This document shows, one piece after another, positions 18,105 through 27,448 of a stretch of 64,000 bases of DNA (positions are counted from its first letter, which is position 1; the number at the start of each line of letters is the position of its first letter). The position numbers and the translations under genes are program-made. The notes under the pieces are model-generated. The model did no database searches. It was not told where the DNA came from and saw only the letters and a program-made list of their open reading frames with translations. This DNA is from Arthrobacter antioxidans (GTDB taxonomy: Bacteria; Actinomycetota; Actinomycetes; Actinomycetales; Micrococcaceae): assembly GCF_023100725.1 (NCBI RefSeq), contig NZ_CP095501.1, forward strand, positions 1,054,001 through 1,118,000. Direction: 5' to 3'.

Positions 18105-19418
18105 ATGAATTCCAGATCGTCGGGTGGTGTTCCGGGGGGGAGCGTGGTGGCGGCGGGATTGATTCTCGCTGCTGCGCTCTTCGTTCGCCCGAACGTGCTG
18201 AGCGTCAACTATGCAATCGTCGGGACGGCGCTTTGCGCGGCTGCCGCCGTCATTGCTGCGCTCGCAGATCTGAAATCCCGCAGACGTGTACCGGGCCGTT
18301 ATGCCCTCCTCGTCATCGTCCTGGGTCTCGCCTATCTGTGGCTCGCCATCAACGCGTCGATCTTCTCGGTCGACACGATAACGGTTATAGCTCAAGGCTT
18401 CGTCACCACGGTTCTTACCACTGCATTGGTCGGAGTCGTACTCGCCGACCCCAGGCGTAGACGACTGGTTGCCCGCTGCTTCATCGGCCTTGTCCTGGCG
18501 GTCTGCGGGTCCTACGCTGTGACGCTTGCATCATGGTTGGTGGCTGGTTTCGGTGCTCTCGATCTTCTGTCCTTCGAGATCTCGCGGAACGGCGGAACGG
18601 CCACCGTCTACTTCCCCTTCACGGTGACTTTCGGAGTGCAGCCTGTCGGCGCGATCATGATTCCAAGGCTGACCGGGATCGGGCGTGAACCCGGTTGGAT
18701 GTCTTTCTATGCCGGTATGGCTCTTCTGATCTGGCGCCGAGTAGGCACGCCTCGTCCAGCCGGGCAGGCACTGCTTATCCTTGGCTTGCTCGGACCGCTG
18801 TCCACCGCTGGGTTCGGCGCATTCGCGGTCGTCCTGGCAATCGTACTGTTCGCCAAGAAACCCCGGACCAAGGACGTGTTCGTCCACTACATCGTATTCA
18901 TCATCAAGTGTGGAGTGCTGGCCGGGGCAGTCTACTGCGCCGTTTTCGCGCCGATATTGGGATTCGCTGCCAAGGCCGATTTCAATGAGGTATCCCTCAA
19001 TGAACGCTCGTCGGCGATCAGGAACGGGGTCGAGGCGATGACCTCGAGCCCCCTGGGTGGCGCGGGAGAGGGCGCACAGACATCCATCACGCTGATCGCT
19101 GCCATCGCACCTTTCGGTATCCCGTACTTCCTGCTGATACTCGCGGCACTGCTCCTTCCGCGCATCGGCCATCCCGCGAAACACCGCACAACAGGACCGA
19201 TCGCGCTCGTCCTGATTACCCTCCTGCTCTCACAACCACCGGGCGACTCGACGTTCGTGTTCATCCTGGCGGGCTTGACCTATGTCATTGCGTTGCCCGA
19301 CATGGAAGGAGCCGATGAATTTTCCCGGCCACGGACTGTGCCTCTTCGAGGGCACGCGCAGGTCAGGCGGCGCGAACCGGGGCGTACCCGGGTGGGAGGC
19401 ACCGACCCTTTCGAATGA
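18105..19418 (+). CDS. O-antigen ligase/polymerase-like multispan membrane protein (Wzy-type)
   Basis: 437 residues from the ATG at 18105, which follows the purine-rich GGGAGAGGTTGAGAG. An earlier in-frame ATG at 17895 would add an implausible Arg-rich leader. About ten hydrophobic segments are visible, with a long non-membrane loop in the first half (around ISRNGGTATVYFPF) containing IGREPGWMS, a feature of Wzy/O-antigen-ligase-like proteins. Such proteins polymerise undecaprenyl-linked oligosaccharide repeats on the outer face of the membrane. Flippase, initiating transferase and chain-length kinase genes in the same cluster support this. Wzy proteins are too divergent to assign a linkage. 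Confidence 0.75.
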   Translation: MNSRSSGGVPGGSVVAAGLILAAALFVRPNVLSVNYAIVGTALCAAAAVIAALADLKSRRRVPGRYALLVIVLGLAYLWLAINASIFSVDTITVIAQGFVTTVLTTALVGVVLADPRRRRLVARCFIGLVLAVCGSYAVTLASWLVAGFGALDLLSFEISRNGGTATVYFPFTVTFGVQPVGAIMIPRLTGIGREPGWMSFYAGMALLIWRRVGTPRPAGQALLILGLLGPLSTAGFGAFAVVLAIVLFAKKPRTKDVFVHYIVFIIKCGVLAGAVYCAVFAPILGFAAKADFNEVSLNERSSAIRNGVEAMTSSPLGGAGEGAQTSITLIAAIAPFGIPYFLLILAALLLPRIGHPAKHRTTGPIALVLITLLLSQPPGDSTFVFILAGLTYVIALPDMEGADEFSRPRTVPLRGHAQVRRREPGRTRVGGTDPFE

Positions 19419-19494
19419 ACAGGGATCCCGTGGCTTCCCTGCTGGAGGGGAGGGAGCGGGAAGGGCCGGATCCGATGCCCCCTGATGGCGGCCC

Positions 19495-20661
19495 CTATTG
19501 CCCGCGACCCCGTTCCCGCCGCACAGCGTCGGCGAAGATCATCGCGAATGATTCCGGGGTCTTGTCGAGCATTTCCGGTGCGGAGATCGGGCCCTCCCAG
19601 TCACTACGGCTCATGGACATCCGCGTGGCCAGGTCCTCGGCGTCGATGCCGCTGATGTACACCCCTCGCATTCCCTGCACCGATGCGGCCACACCGCAGC
19701 GATTCCCCACGACGCAATGCAGGCCCGCCGCTAGCGCCTCATTGACGACAAGACCCCAGACCTCCGTCAGGGACGCGAGTACGAGTGTGTCGTACTGCAC
19801 CATGACCCCGGGAAGATCGGAGTATGGGACCGGACCTACGAAGAAGACGCGGTCCTCCAGACCCAGGCTCCTCACCTGCCGCAGGAGTTCCGCCCGCAAC
19901 TCGCCCGTCCCGATCAGGGTCAGGGTGTCACCCTCGAAAGCGATGAGCGCGAAAGCTGCAACGATGTTGGGGATGTTCTTGAGTTCGATCAGCCGCCCGA
20001 CGTAAACGTATCTGTGCCCGCCATTGTTGCCCGGATTCGCGTTCGCCCGACGGGCGCTATCGAAGGCCGCGACATCGACGGCGTTGAAGCCCTCGAAGAT
20101 CTTCGATTCACGGACACCCATCTCGCGGACTGCCGCTGCTGCGGCAGGTCCTGGTACCACGACGGCGTCGAGCGACCTAAAGAATGTCTTCCGCGCGCTC
20201 GCGATGACTCCGCTCCTGTAGGTCTGCGACTGCATCGTGGATTCGTAGAATCCCACCGTCCTCGTACCCTTGAGTTTCGCAAGAACCAGGGCTTGCCAGT
20301 ATGCGGGCTCTTCCCACCCCCCCAGCAGAACACTCCCGCCGGCAGGGAAGCGCCGCTGTTCCCGAACGGCTCGCAAGAAGTAGAATGGACGGGCGATTCG
20401 CGGCAATCGGTAGGCGCTCAGCACTCCGAAGGAGAATGTGCTCTCCGACTGTCCGCTGGGAGACCATTCCTTACCGCGGTCCTTACCGTCCCGATGAAAG
20501 TTGTCCGCGTCGACCAGTACGGCCACCTCGAGCTCATAGTGGTCGGCCAGCTTTCGCCAGACGGGTAGACGATACGGTGCGGCGAAGTTCGTTATCCACA
20601 GCACTCGCATTGCTTGCCGTCCCTCGACCCCGTCTTGGGTCTTCTTCTCCATGAATTTCAC
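19495..20661 (-). CDS. Glycosyltransferase family 4 (GT-B fold)
   Basis: About 388 residues. I chose the GTG at 20661 because GGAGGT lies five bases upstream. A GTG at 20700 (GTGA overlap with the preceding gene) and an ATG at 20610 (protein starting MRVLWITNFAAPYRLP) are alternatives. The N-terminal half has the donor-independent Rossmann start RVLWITN. The C-terminal half has the GT4 features RYVYVGRLIELKNI and an EX7E motif in LASLTEVWGLVVNEALAAG. It likely adds one sugar to the lipid-linked repeat unit in the cytoplasm. It is the last gene of the leftward operon that starts at 24776. Donor and acceptor are unknown. Confidence 0.85.
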   Translation of the reverse strand: MKFMEKKTQDGVEGRQAMRVLWITNFAAPYRLPVWRKLADHYELEVAVLVDADNFHRDGKDRGKEWSPSGQSESTFSFGVLSAYRLPRIARPFYFLRAVREQRRFPAGGSVLLGGWEEPAYWQALVLAKLKGTRTVGFYESTMQSQTYRSGVIASARKTFFRSLDAVVVPGPAAAAAVREMGVRESKIFEGFNAVDVAAFDSARRANANPGNNGGHRYVYVGRLIELKNIPNIVAAFALIAFEGDTLTLIGTGELRAELLRQVRSLGLEDRVFFVGPVPYSDLPGVMVQYDTLVLASLTEVWGLVVNEALAAGLHCVVGNRCGVAASVQGMRGVYISGIDAEDLATRMSMSRSDWEGPISAPEMLDKTPESFAMIFADAVRRERGRGQ

Positions 20662-20696
20662 AGTTGACCTCCAAGGTCGGATAAGGGCCGGCGAGA

Positions 20697-21947
20697 TCAC
20701 ACCGTCGTGTCCCCGACATGAGGAGTTGTGGACACTCTTCCCGTCCTCCGCACCTCGTGCACCGTCAGGATGACGAACGCCGTGAGCTGCAGCAACTGCG
20801 CTGCGAGAATTGCCACCGCACAGGACAGAGCACCCAGGGCCGGGGCCAGCGCGGCGACGAGGACGAGCTGCAGGACGATCGACGCGGAGAGGACGATCGC
20901 GACAGGTCGGTCACTCCCCAGATACTGGAGAGCGATGAAGAGCGGCTGGTTCAGCACTCCTGGTACGGCGGCGACAGCGAGGACGGTCAGAACTTTCGCC
21001 GCATCCCGGTACTCGTCCCCTAACAGCGCCTCGACCAGCCAGGGCGCCGACAATGCGAGGGAGCAGGCGACGAGTACCGCGATGACCGGCATCCAGACCG
21101 CATGCCGCAGGATATTCCAGGAATCGCGGACTGTTCCGGCGCGGGCAATGAACGGCGCGGATGCCGAGGCGAATGCTCCCGCCAGAATGGTGACCGGTTG
21201 CACCCACTTGTTGACGGCTCCATAGATGCCGGCGCTGAGGGATCCCGCTACCGCACCGAGGATTGTCACGTCCATGTTCTGCAGGGACAGGAAGCCCGCA
21301 GAGATGCCGAAATTGCCCGCACGGTCCCAGGGGGACCGGAACCGGAATCTCCGATAGTCGGGCGCGTCTTTGGACGGCGTCAGGAATGCGGCCAGGAAAG
21401 CCGACGCGATCGGACCGGCTACGAGAGCGCCGACGAGCGCCGACGCTTCGGGAACTCCTAGTGAAGTAAGAGTGAAGTAGGCAAGAACGGCCACGAATCG
21501 ATCGAACACGACTGCCAGGGATGCGATGTGGCCGAGTGCGGCTCCGCGTAGAGGTGTTTGAGCCGATTGTCCGATGAGTGTGGCAAGACCCAGAGGTCCC
21601 GCAGCCCAGAGGAGGCTCGGAGGTCCAAGAGCGGCCAGCACCACTGTGACGAGCCCGGCCACTCCTGAGCCGATGATCAGTTTGGAGACGAGTTTTTGCC
21701 CCAGTTCCGCGAGGGACATGACGCCTCGGGCGATCTCGCGGACCCAGAAGGCGTTGCTACCGAAATCGACCAGGCCCGCGAGCGTGACACCGAGCGCCAT
21801 TGCGGAGGCTACGATGCCCAGCGAGGCGGGATCAGTTCCCCGTGCAGCGAAAACGAATATCGCAGCGATGCCCAACTGGGACACGCCGGTCGACATTGCC
21901 AGAAGAACGGCCTGACTGCCCACAGCGTTCATCTGCGCTGGCTTCAA
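20697..21947 (-). CDS. Polysaccharide flippase, Wzx/MOP family
   Basis: 416 residues with about 12 hydrophobic segments spread evenly and few charged loops, typical of Wzx-type flippases of the MOP exporter superfamily. These move undecaprenyl-pyrophosphate-linked repeat units across the membrane. The TTG at 21947 has GGAAGG seven bases upstream and overlaps the previous stop as TTGA; the ATG at 21932 is an alternative. It lies in a leftward operon with three glycosyltransferases and an acetyltransferase, opposite the Wzy-like polymerase. Confidence 0.85.
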   Translation of the reverse strand: MKPAQMNAVGSQAVLLAMSTGVSQLGIAAIFVFAARGTDPASLGIVASAMALGVTLAGLVDFGSNAFWVREIARGVMSLAELGQKLVSKLIIGSGVAGLVTVVLAALGPPSLLWAAGPLGLATLIGQSAQTPLRGAALGHIASLAVVFDRFVAVLAYFTLTSLGVPEASALVGALVAGPIASAFLAAFLTPSKDAPDYRRFRFRSPWDRAGNFGISAGFLSLQNMDVTILGAVAGSLSAGIYGAVNKWVQPVTILAGAFASASAPFIARAGTVRDSWNILRHAVWMPVIAVLVACSLALSAPWLVEALLGDEYRDAAKVLTVLAVAAVPGVLNQPLFIALQYLGSDRPVAIVLSASIVLQLVLVAALAPALGALSCAVAILAAQLLQLTAFVILTVHEVRRTGRVSTTPHVGDTTV

Positions 21948-23068
21948 ATCCGGCCTTCCTGATCGTCCAGCAGCGGACTCGTGAATGATGCTGCTCCTGG
22001 CGACCTCGTGCGGCGGACCGAGTCATCCGACAACGATCTCGCCAGGGCGGCACCGAGGTCTTCTTCGTCAAGACGCGACCATTCGCCCAACTCGGGGAAA
22101 TCCGCGATGTCCTTTCGTAGGGTCCTGGACCCGGCTGCGACGATCCGTGTGCCTGCTGCTGCGGCCTTCCCGAACAGTCCACTGGATCCATCGTTGCTAT
22201 GCGCCATCACGACTGTGTCCACGGCCCCGACCGCCGAGTCGAGATCGAGGTCGCTGAGCATCCTGTCGAGTACCACGACCCTCACCCCGGCTGAGCGGAG
22301 CGAGTCGAGGAAGGGCCGCGCCGAGGCGAGCGCAGCTGCTGAGCATCGGCCCGCAACCAGCAGACCGATACGCTGCCCCTCGAGCGCGGCGAGACTGCGC
22401 GCGACCAACGGGAGATTCTTCCTCTCGTCCACGACCCCGAGAACCGCGAACCAGTGCCTCGCGGCATCGAGCCCCATCTCCTCCTTGAAGCGCCTGATCG
22501 AACTCTTTGTCGCGAGCATCGTCACCGGGTCGTTCGCGGTGGTCAGCACGGACCTGCCGTTCCACAGCGAGGTCTTCAGCAGCACCACCGTGGCATGTCG
22601 TCCACGATCAGCCCGGCAGTGGATCAACGATTTCAGGACATTCACCAGATACGCCCTGCCGAAGAAACCGTTCGATTGTGCCTTCTCACGGAGCACAAGG
22701 ACGGACAGTCTTCCGGGACCTCTCCACTGCGGAGAGAGAGCCATCGCTCGCGCTACGCGGTCCCCGTCGGGCACCACCACCAGGTCCGTACCAAGCTCCC
22801 TGGCGAGGTGGTGGAGGTGTCCCAGTGTCATCGCCGTCGTGCCTTCGGGCAACGACCGCACAGCGAATGGCCCATCGATCGCGCCGAGATGATGCTCGTA
22901 CTCGTCGCTGGCCGGGGCGTCAGCCGCCAGCAGGACGAAGACCTCATCCCCCCGCCGCGCCGCTTCCTCGACGAGCAGCCGAACGTAGTACAGGCGGTGC
23001 CCCGTGGAGTTCGGCTCTACGATCGCAACCCTGCGAGGCCTGCTCGAAACCGCTGCATCACGGATCAA
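21944..23068 (-). CDS. Putative glycosyltransferase (divergent GT-B)
   Basis: About 374 residues. The TTG at 23068 has a strong GGAGGAGAG upstream and a TTGA overlap with the preceding stop, so I prefer it to a TTG 33 bases further upstream. It has the N-terminal Rossmann start RRVAIVEPNSTGHRLYYVR and a hinge-like region VLGVVDERKNLPLV followed by a second Rossmann half. At the place of the GT4 EX7E motif it reads AHSNDGSSGLFGKAAAAGT, so the usual acidic pair is not conserved. Context (same operon as other glycosyltransferases and the flippase) argues for a sugar transferase. Chemistry and specificity are uncertain. Confidence 0.7.
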   Translation of the reverse strand: MIRDAAVSSRPRRVAIVEPNSTGHRLYYVRLLVEEAARRGDEVFVLLAADAPASDEYEHHLGAIDGPFAVRSLPEGTTAMTLGHLHHLARELGTDLVVVPDGDRVARAMALSPQWRGPGRLSVLVLREKAQSNGFFGRAYLVNVLKSLIHCRADRGRHATVVLLKTSLWNGRSVLTTANDPVTMLATKSSIRRFKEEMGLDAARHWFAVLGVVDERKNLPLVARSLAALEGQRIGLLVAGRCSAAALASARPFLDSLRSAGVRVVVLDRMLSDLDLDSAVGAVDTVVMAHSNDGSSGLFGKAAAAGTRIVAAGSRTLRKDIADFPELGEWSRLDEEDLGAALARSLSDDSVRRTRSPGAASFTSPLLDDQEGRI

Positions 23069-24219
23069 GTTCCGTCTCTCCTCCGGTGCGGGCCGGGACA
23101 AGTGCCGCTCGATTCTTCGTAGACCTGTCCGAGTTCGTGGGCTACGGCGTCCATGCCGAAACTGTTGTGTGCGAGCTCACGCGCCCGCGCGCCCGAACTC
23201 GCACACCTGGTGGGATTCACCAGGTATTCCGCGACGGCCTCGACGAGCCCCTCCAGGCTTCCATCGAACACTGTTCCGGCGCCGCTCGTGCGGACCTGTT
23301 CTGCGAGTCCGCACGACTCACCGACCACGACCGGCAGTCCCAGGGACAGCGCCTCCACGACCGACATACCGAAAGGCTCATCGACAGATGGAAGCACATA
23401 GAGGTCGCATCGCGACATCCGAGTCAGGGTCGCCGATGGACTGAGTGCACCTTCCCACAGGATGGTGTCCCCGAGGTTCGCGTTCCTGATGGCGCGTTGC
23501 ACCGCACGACCTTCCCCTTCGTCCGGTCCGACCAATCGGAACCGAGCGTCGGGAAACCTTCCATGCAACTCGATCGCCATCTCGACGAATTGAAGAGGGC
23601 GCTTCCGCGGGTGAAGTCGAGCAAGGAACAGGACCTCCGGGCCGCCGCTCCCACGAGTGGATACGTCAGCACTCGGTACCCCATGGGGAAGGTATTGCAG
23701 GGGAAGTGCCGTTGCGGCGAGCTCGGTCAGATCGTCGGCTTCTCGATCCGTGAGGTACAGCACCCGCTGCGCCCGCCGAAGCAGCGGCCGGGTCAGGACA
23801 CGGTCGAGAGGGCCGGCGAGGGGGTGGTTCGAGGCATCGATCATGCCGTGGGTCTGAACGACATAGGGAACGCCTGCTGCACGGGCGATGGCCGCCGCCG
23901 GCAGCGTGACGAAATCACGCGCCAGGTGGATGTGCACCGCGTCGAATCGTCGGACATTCGTCGCCAGCCACCGCAGGAGCGACACCGAGGTGAGCCCGGC
24001 GAATCCGGTCCGGGGGATGACCGTTCTGACCGTGAACAGCGAGACGGGGAACCCCATGAACCGTGTCGGGTTGCCTCCGGTGAAGCCCCGGGCTCCTGCC
24101 ACGAGTTCGACGTCATGCCCTGCGTCGGTCAGGGCGCGGGATTGGTTGATGGCAACGCGGAGCGGCCCCCCGAAGGCTCCATCAGGCGAGGCGAGCGTGA
24201 CCACCTGCAGTATTCTCAT
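23065..24219 (-). CDS. Glycosyltransferase family 4
   Basis: 384 residues starting MRILQVVTLASPDGAFGGPL, with the glycine-rich N-terminal loop typical of GT4 enzymes. Further GT4 landmarks are VVQTHGMI, VLFLARLHPRKRPL (start of the donor-binding half) and an EX7E motif in LPSVDEPFGMSVVEALSLG. It is predicted to be cytoplasmic or membrane-associated, adding one residue to the exopolysaccharide repeat unit. It overlaps the upstream acetyltransferase by ATGA and the downstream gene by TTGA, so the operon is translated in a coupled fashion. The specific sugar is unknown. Confidence 0.88.
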   Translation of the reverse strand: MRILQVVTLASPDGAFGGPLRVAINQSRALTDAGHDVELVAGARGFTGGNPTRFMGFPVSLFTVRTVIPRTGFAGLTSVSLLRWLATNVRRFDAVHIHLARDFVTLPAAAIARAAGVPYVVQTHGMIDASNHPLAGPLDRVLTRPLLRRAQRVLYLTDREADDLTELAATALPLQYLPHGVPSADVSTRGSGGPEVLFLARLHPRKRPLQFVEMAIELHGRFPDARFRLVGPDEGEGRAVQRAIRNANLGDTILWEGALSPSATLTRMSRCDLYVLPSVDEPFGMSVVEALSLGLPVVVGESCGLAEQVRTSGAGTVFDGSLEGLVEAVAEYLVNPTRCASSGARARELAHNSFGMDAVAHELGQVYEESSGTCPGPHRRRDGT

Positions 24220-24776
24220 GATTCGATCCTGCCCGGCCTCACGCCGGCGACGGGGGCGAGCACTCGCGCTCCGTCAGGAACATCGGTGACCACGAGAGCA
24301 GTCGCCCCGATCACGGCGTCTCGGCCGACTGTCACCCCGCGAAGGACAGTCGCCCGACTGGCTATCCACGCCCCGTCTCCGATGCGGATCGGAGCATTGT
24401 CGAATTCAAAAGTTCGGGAATTGACGTCGTGGCTCCCTGTACACAGGAATGCCCCCTGGGAGATGCAGACGTCGCGCCCGATGGTGATGGGTTCGAGATT
24501 GAGCAGCCAGGCGTCCACTCCGATCCAGACGTCATCCTTGATGGTCAGCTTCCAGGGCCAGTGGACGCGCACCCCCTGCCGAATCAGCACGCCTTCACCT
24601 ATTTCCGCTCCGAATGCGCGCAGGACTCCGACGCGGACCGACGGCGGACACCAGATGCGTTCGACGACGAGGGATGAGGCCGCAATCCAGAGGGCTTGGA
24701 CGATCCTGCCGCGACCTTTGTCGTAGCCGGACCCGGTGAAGGCCGCAAGTCTGCGGAAATGCGTCACTGCTTTCAC
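24216..24776 (-). CDS. Left-handed beta-helix acetyltransferase, WcaF/NodL-like
   Basis: 186 residues, the expected size for the WcaF-like hexapeptide acyltransferases. Hexapeptide repeats are clear: IGEGVLIRQGVRV, IKDDVWIGVDAWL, IGRDVCISQGAFL, IGDGAWIASRATVL and VGRDAVIGATALV. The likely catalytic histidine is in LCTGSHDVNSRTF. These enzymes use acetyl-CoA to O-acetylate a sugar of the repeat unit. It is the first gene of the leftward operon 24776-19495, and the SGNH hydrolase at 17112 could act on the same modification. Confidence 0.88.
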   Translation of the reverse strand: MKAVTHFRRLAAFTGSGYDKGRGRIVQALWIAASSLVVERIWCPPSVRVGVLRAFGAEIGEGVLIRQGVRVHWPWKLTIKDDVWIGVDAWLLNLEPITIGRDVCISQGAFLCTGSHDVNSRTFEFDNAPIRIGDGAWIASRATVLRGVTVGRDAVIGATALVVTDVPDGARVLAPVAGVRPGRIES

Positions 24777-25128
24777 CTTTCACGCTTCGGCCGCACGCCA
24801 GTTCTCGCGGAGAATGCGACGGACCCGCGCGGTCGTGACAAGGCTACTGGACAAAGTGAATTTTCGCGGCAGCACACGTCAGCCGCTTCAACAAGGCATT
24901 GTCACGGTACAGGACGGCTGATTCTCACCCTCGGAGGAAGAAAAGCGCAACAACGCAGAATGGATTTTTCGATGACGGCCGGGTCCGGGATCGGAAGTAG
25001 CGGGTGGCCACTCCACCTAGCAGGTGTGAACGTCTCGTCCGCCTGCGACGAGGCTCACGAAGGGGCCTCATCCAGACTCGGCCGCAGGAATCAACCGAGA
25101 GGCCCCGCTGAGTGTCTATTCTTGGGGC
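24777..25128. promoter_or_regulatory. Divergent promoter region of the exopolysaccharide cluster
   Basis: 352 bases separating the leftward (24776) and rightward (25129) exopolysaccharide operons. Both main promoters are expected here. No convincing gene is present, and I could not single out a reliable -10/-35 pair or operator. Confidence 0.5.
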
Positions 25129-26403
25129 GTGATCGATCGGAAGCTGCGTATCTCAATAATCGCCCTCAACTACATGCCGGAGTCGACGGGGATCGCTCCC
25201 TACGTCACCCGGCTGGCGGAGCGATTGGCAGCGGAGGGTCACTTCGTGCAGGCACTTGTCGGATTCCCGCACTATCCGGAGTGGAGACTGAGGGCCGGGT
25301 ACTCCGGCTGGCAATCAATGGAGAAGATTCAGAACGTCCATGTGAAGCGCCTTCGCCACTACGTGCCCGCGAACCCCACTGCCCTGAAGCGCCTGCATCT
25401 CGAACTCAGCTTCGGAGTGCGAGTGTTGTTCGCGCGATGGAACAGCCCGGACGTGGTCCTGGTGGTGACACCCGCCCTGTTTTCGGCTGCGCTCGTCCTC
25501 TTGCGGACGCGATTCGGCCTACGTCGGCCGGCGACGGGCATATGGGTCCAGGATATCTACAGCCGCGGTCTGGAAGAGATCAGCAGAGGGCCGTCCGCAC
25601 TCGTGTCCGCGATGCGGAATCTGGAGGGGCTCGTCTTTCGCTCGGCGACAGGCGTGTGCGTCATTCACGAGCGCTTCAAGGACTACGTCGTGTCAGCTCT
25701 CGGCGTGACTGATCGACACGTCACGGTCATTCGTAATTGGACTCATCTGGAGCCCCACGAATCGAACGAACGGACGGCAACTCGCTCACGGTGGGGGTGG
25801 CGAGATCAGGACATCGTTGTTCTGCATGCTGGAAACATGGGTGCGAAGCAGGGGCTGGACAACGTTGTCCGAGCTGCAGCCCTCGCGGCTCACCAGGACT
25901 CGCCCGTTCGTTTCGTGCTCCTGGGCGACGGCAATCAGCGCCAGCGCGTGGAGGCGCTGGCCGCGGGGGTCGGGCATGTCCAGTTCATCGACCCTCTTCC
26001 AGACGAGGATTTCAGAGCCGTCCTTGGTGCAGCAGACATCCTCCTGGTGAATGAGTTGCCCGGCCTCAGGGAGACTGCAGTTCCGAGCAAGTTGACGTCC
26101 TACTTCTCGACCGGGTTACCCGTCATTGCAGCAACAGATCCCGGCAGCACTACGGCAGGCGAAATTGCCAGGTCCCGTGGCGGAATACGTGTAGAACCTG
26201 ATGCTCCAGCGGCCCTGCTGGAAACGGCCGAGCTGCTCGGTGCGAATGGATCGCTAGCCGAAGCGCTCGGACAATCGGGCAGGAATTACGCCATCAGTGC
26301 TCTGTCCGAGGACGCCGCTATAGTGGCCTACGGCGCCTGGTTGCAAGCGCTCCGGACAAACGAAAGTGCGCTCCAGCAGCCGATACGGCATGAAGCCAAA
26401 TAG
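25129..26403 (+). CDS. Glycosyltransferase family 4, WcaI/WbuB-like
   Basis: 424 residues from a GTG following GGGGC. The sequence pattern ALNYMPESTGIAPYVTRLAE, then VGFPHYPEW and later VPSKLTSYFSTGLPVIAA, is characteristic of the colanic-acid WcaI and WbuB type of GT4. WcaI is thought to add fucose to the glucose-lipid acceptor in colanic acid synthesis. The GDP-fucose genes immediately downstream fit a fucosyltransferase role, which remains an inference. It is the first gene of the rightward operon (25129-31459). Confidence 0.85.
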   Translation: MIDRKLRISIIALNYMPESTGIAPYVTRLAERLAAEGHFVQALVGFPHYPEWRLRAGYSGWQSMEKIQNVHVKRLRHYVPANPTALKRLHLELSFGVRVLFARWNSPDVVLVVTPALFSAALVLLRTRFGLRRPATGIWVQDIYSRGLEEISRGPSALVSAMRNLEGLVFRSATGVCVIHERFKDYVVSALGVTDRHVTVIRNWTHLEPHESNERTATRSRWGWRDQDIVVLHAGNMGAKQGLDNVVRAAALAAHQDSPVRFVLLGDGNQRQRVEALAAGVGHVQFIDPLPDEDFRAVLGAADILLVNELPGLRETAVPSKLTSYFSTGLPVIAATDPGSTTAGEIARSRGGIRVEPDAPAALLETAELLGANGSLAEALGQSGRNYAISALSEDAAIVAYGAWLQALRTNESALQQPIRHEAK

Positions 26404-26418
26404 AACAGGGGATTCGGG

Positions 26419-27447
26419 TTGTCCAAGCGTGCTCTCATCACTGGAATCACCGGCCAGGACGGCTCTTACCTGGCTGAACTGCTGCTCGGGAAGGGGTATG
26501 AAGTTCACGGTTTGATCCGGCGAGCGTCAACCTTCAACACGGCGCGCATCGGTCACCTTTATGTCGATCCCCACGATCCCAGCGCAAAGTTGTTCCTCCA
26601 CTATGGTGATCTGGGCGATGGCTCACGCCTCGTGACCCTTCTCGCGGATATTCGTCCCGACGAGGTCTATAACCTTGCGGCGCAGTCGCACGTCCGGGTC
26701 AGCTTCGACGAACCCGAACACACCGGAGACATCACCGGCATGGGTACGGTTCGGCTCCTCGAAGCCGTGCGGTTGGCAGGTATCGAAACGAAGTTCTATC
26801 AGGCGTCGTCATCGGAGATGTTCGGAGCAACTCCCCCTCCCCAGAACGAGGAGACACAGTTCTATCCCCGTTCCCCCTACGGCGCGGCAAAGGTCTACAG
26901 CTACTGGGTAACGAGGAACTACCGCGAGGCTCATGGCATGTATGCGGTGAATGGGATCCTCTTCAACCACGAGTCCCCCCGCCGCGGCGAGACGTTCGTG
27001 ACCCGGAAGATCACGCGCGCCGTCGCCGCTATTCAGGCTGGGCAGCAGGAGCACGTCTACATGGGAAATCTCGACGCTGTACGGGATTGGGGTTACGCGG
27101 CGGAATACGTAGAGGGTATGTGGCGGATGCTGCAGGTCGACGAACCGGACGACTTCGTTCTGGCCACTGGCGGTAGCTACACGGTGAAGGACTTCCTGCG
27201 GATCGCATTCGAACACGCCGGCTTGAACTGGGAAGACCACGTCAAGTTCGACGAGCGATACCTCCGGCCGACAGAAGTCGACGCTCTGGTGGGAGACGCA
27301 TCGAAAGCACAGGACAAGCTCGGGTGGAAGGCCACCATTCATACGCCCGATCTCGCTCGCCTTATGGTCGATGCAGACATCGAGAGCCTGAAGCATGCTG
27401 GACGCCACTGGATCGACACGGTCGCTCTCGAATGCTGGGGACGCTGA
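26419..27447 (+). CDS. gmd: GDP-mannose 4,6-dehydratase
   Basis: 342 residues, normal for the family, from a TTG start. Converts GDP-mannose to GDP-4-keto-6-deoxymannose, the first step to GDP-L-fucose. It is an extended short-chain dehydrogenase with the NAD(P) loop [13 protein letters not shown] at the N-terminus, [15 protein letters not shown], the catalytic Ser/Thr region SSSEMFG, the YxxxK pair in [15 protein letters not shown], and the Gmd-specific [17 protein letters not shown]. Fcl follows directly with one base between stop and start, so the two enzymes form a GDP-fucose module. Confidence 0.96.
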   Translation: MSKRALITGITGQDGSYLAELLLGKGYEVHGLIRRASTFNTARIGHLYVDPHDPSAKLFLHYGDLGDGSRLVTLLADIRPDEVYNLAAQSHVRVSFDEPEHTGDITGMGTVRLLEAVRLAGIETKFYQASSSEMFGATPPPQNEETQFYPRSPYGAAKVYSYWVTRNYREAHGMYAVNGILFNHESPRRGETFVTRKITRAVAAIQAGQQEHVYMGNLDAVRDWGYAAEYVEGMWRMLQVDEPDDFVLATGGSYTVKDFLRIAFEHAGLNWEDHVKFDERYLRPTEVDALVGDASKAQDKLGWKATIHTPDLARLMVDADIESLKHAGRHWIDTVALECWGR

Positions 27448-27448
27448 C

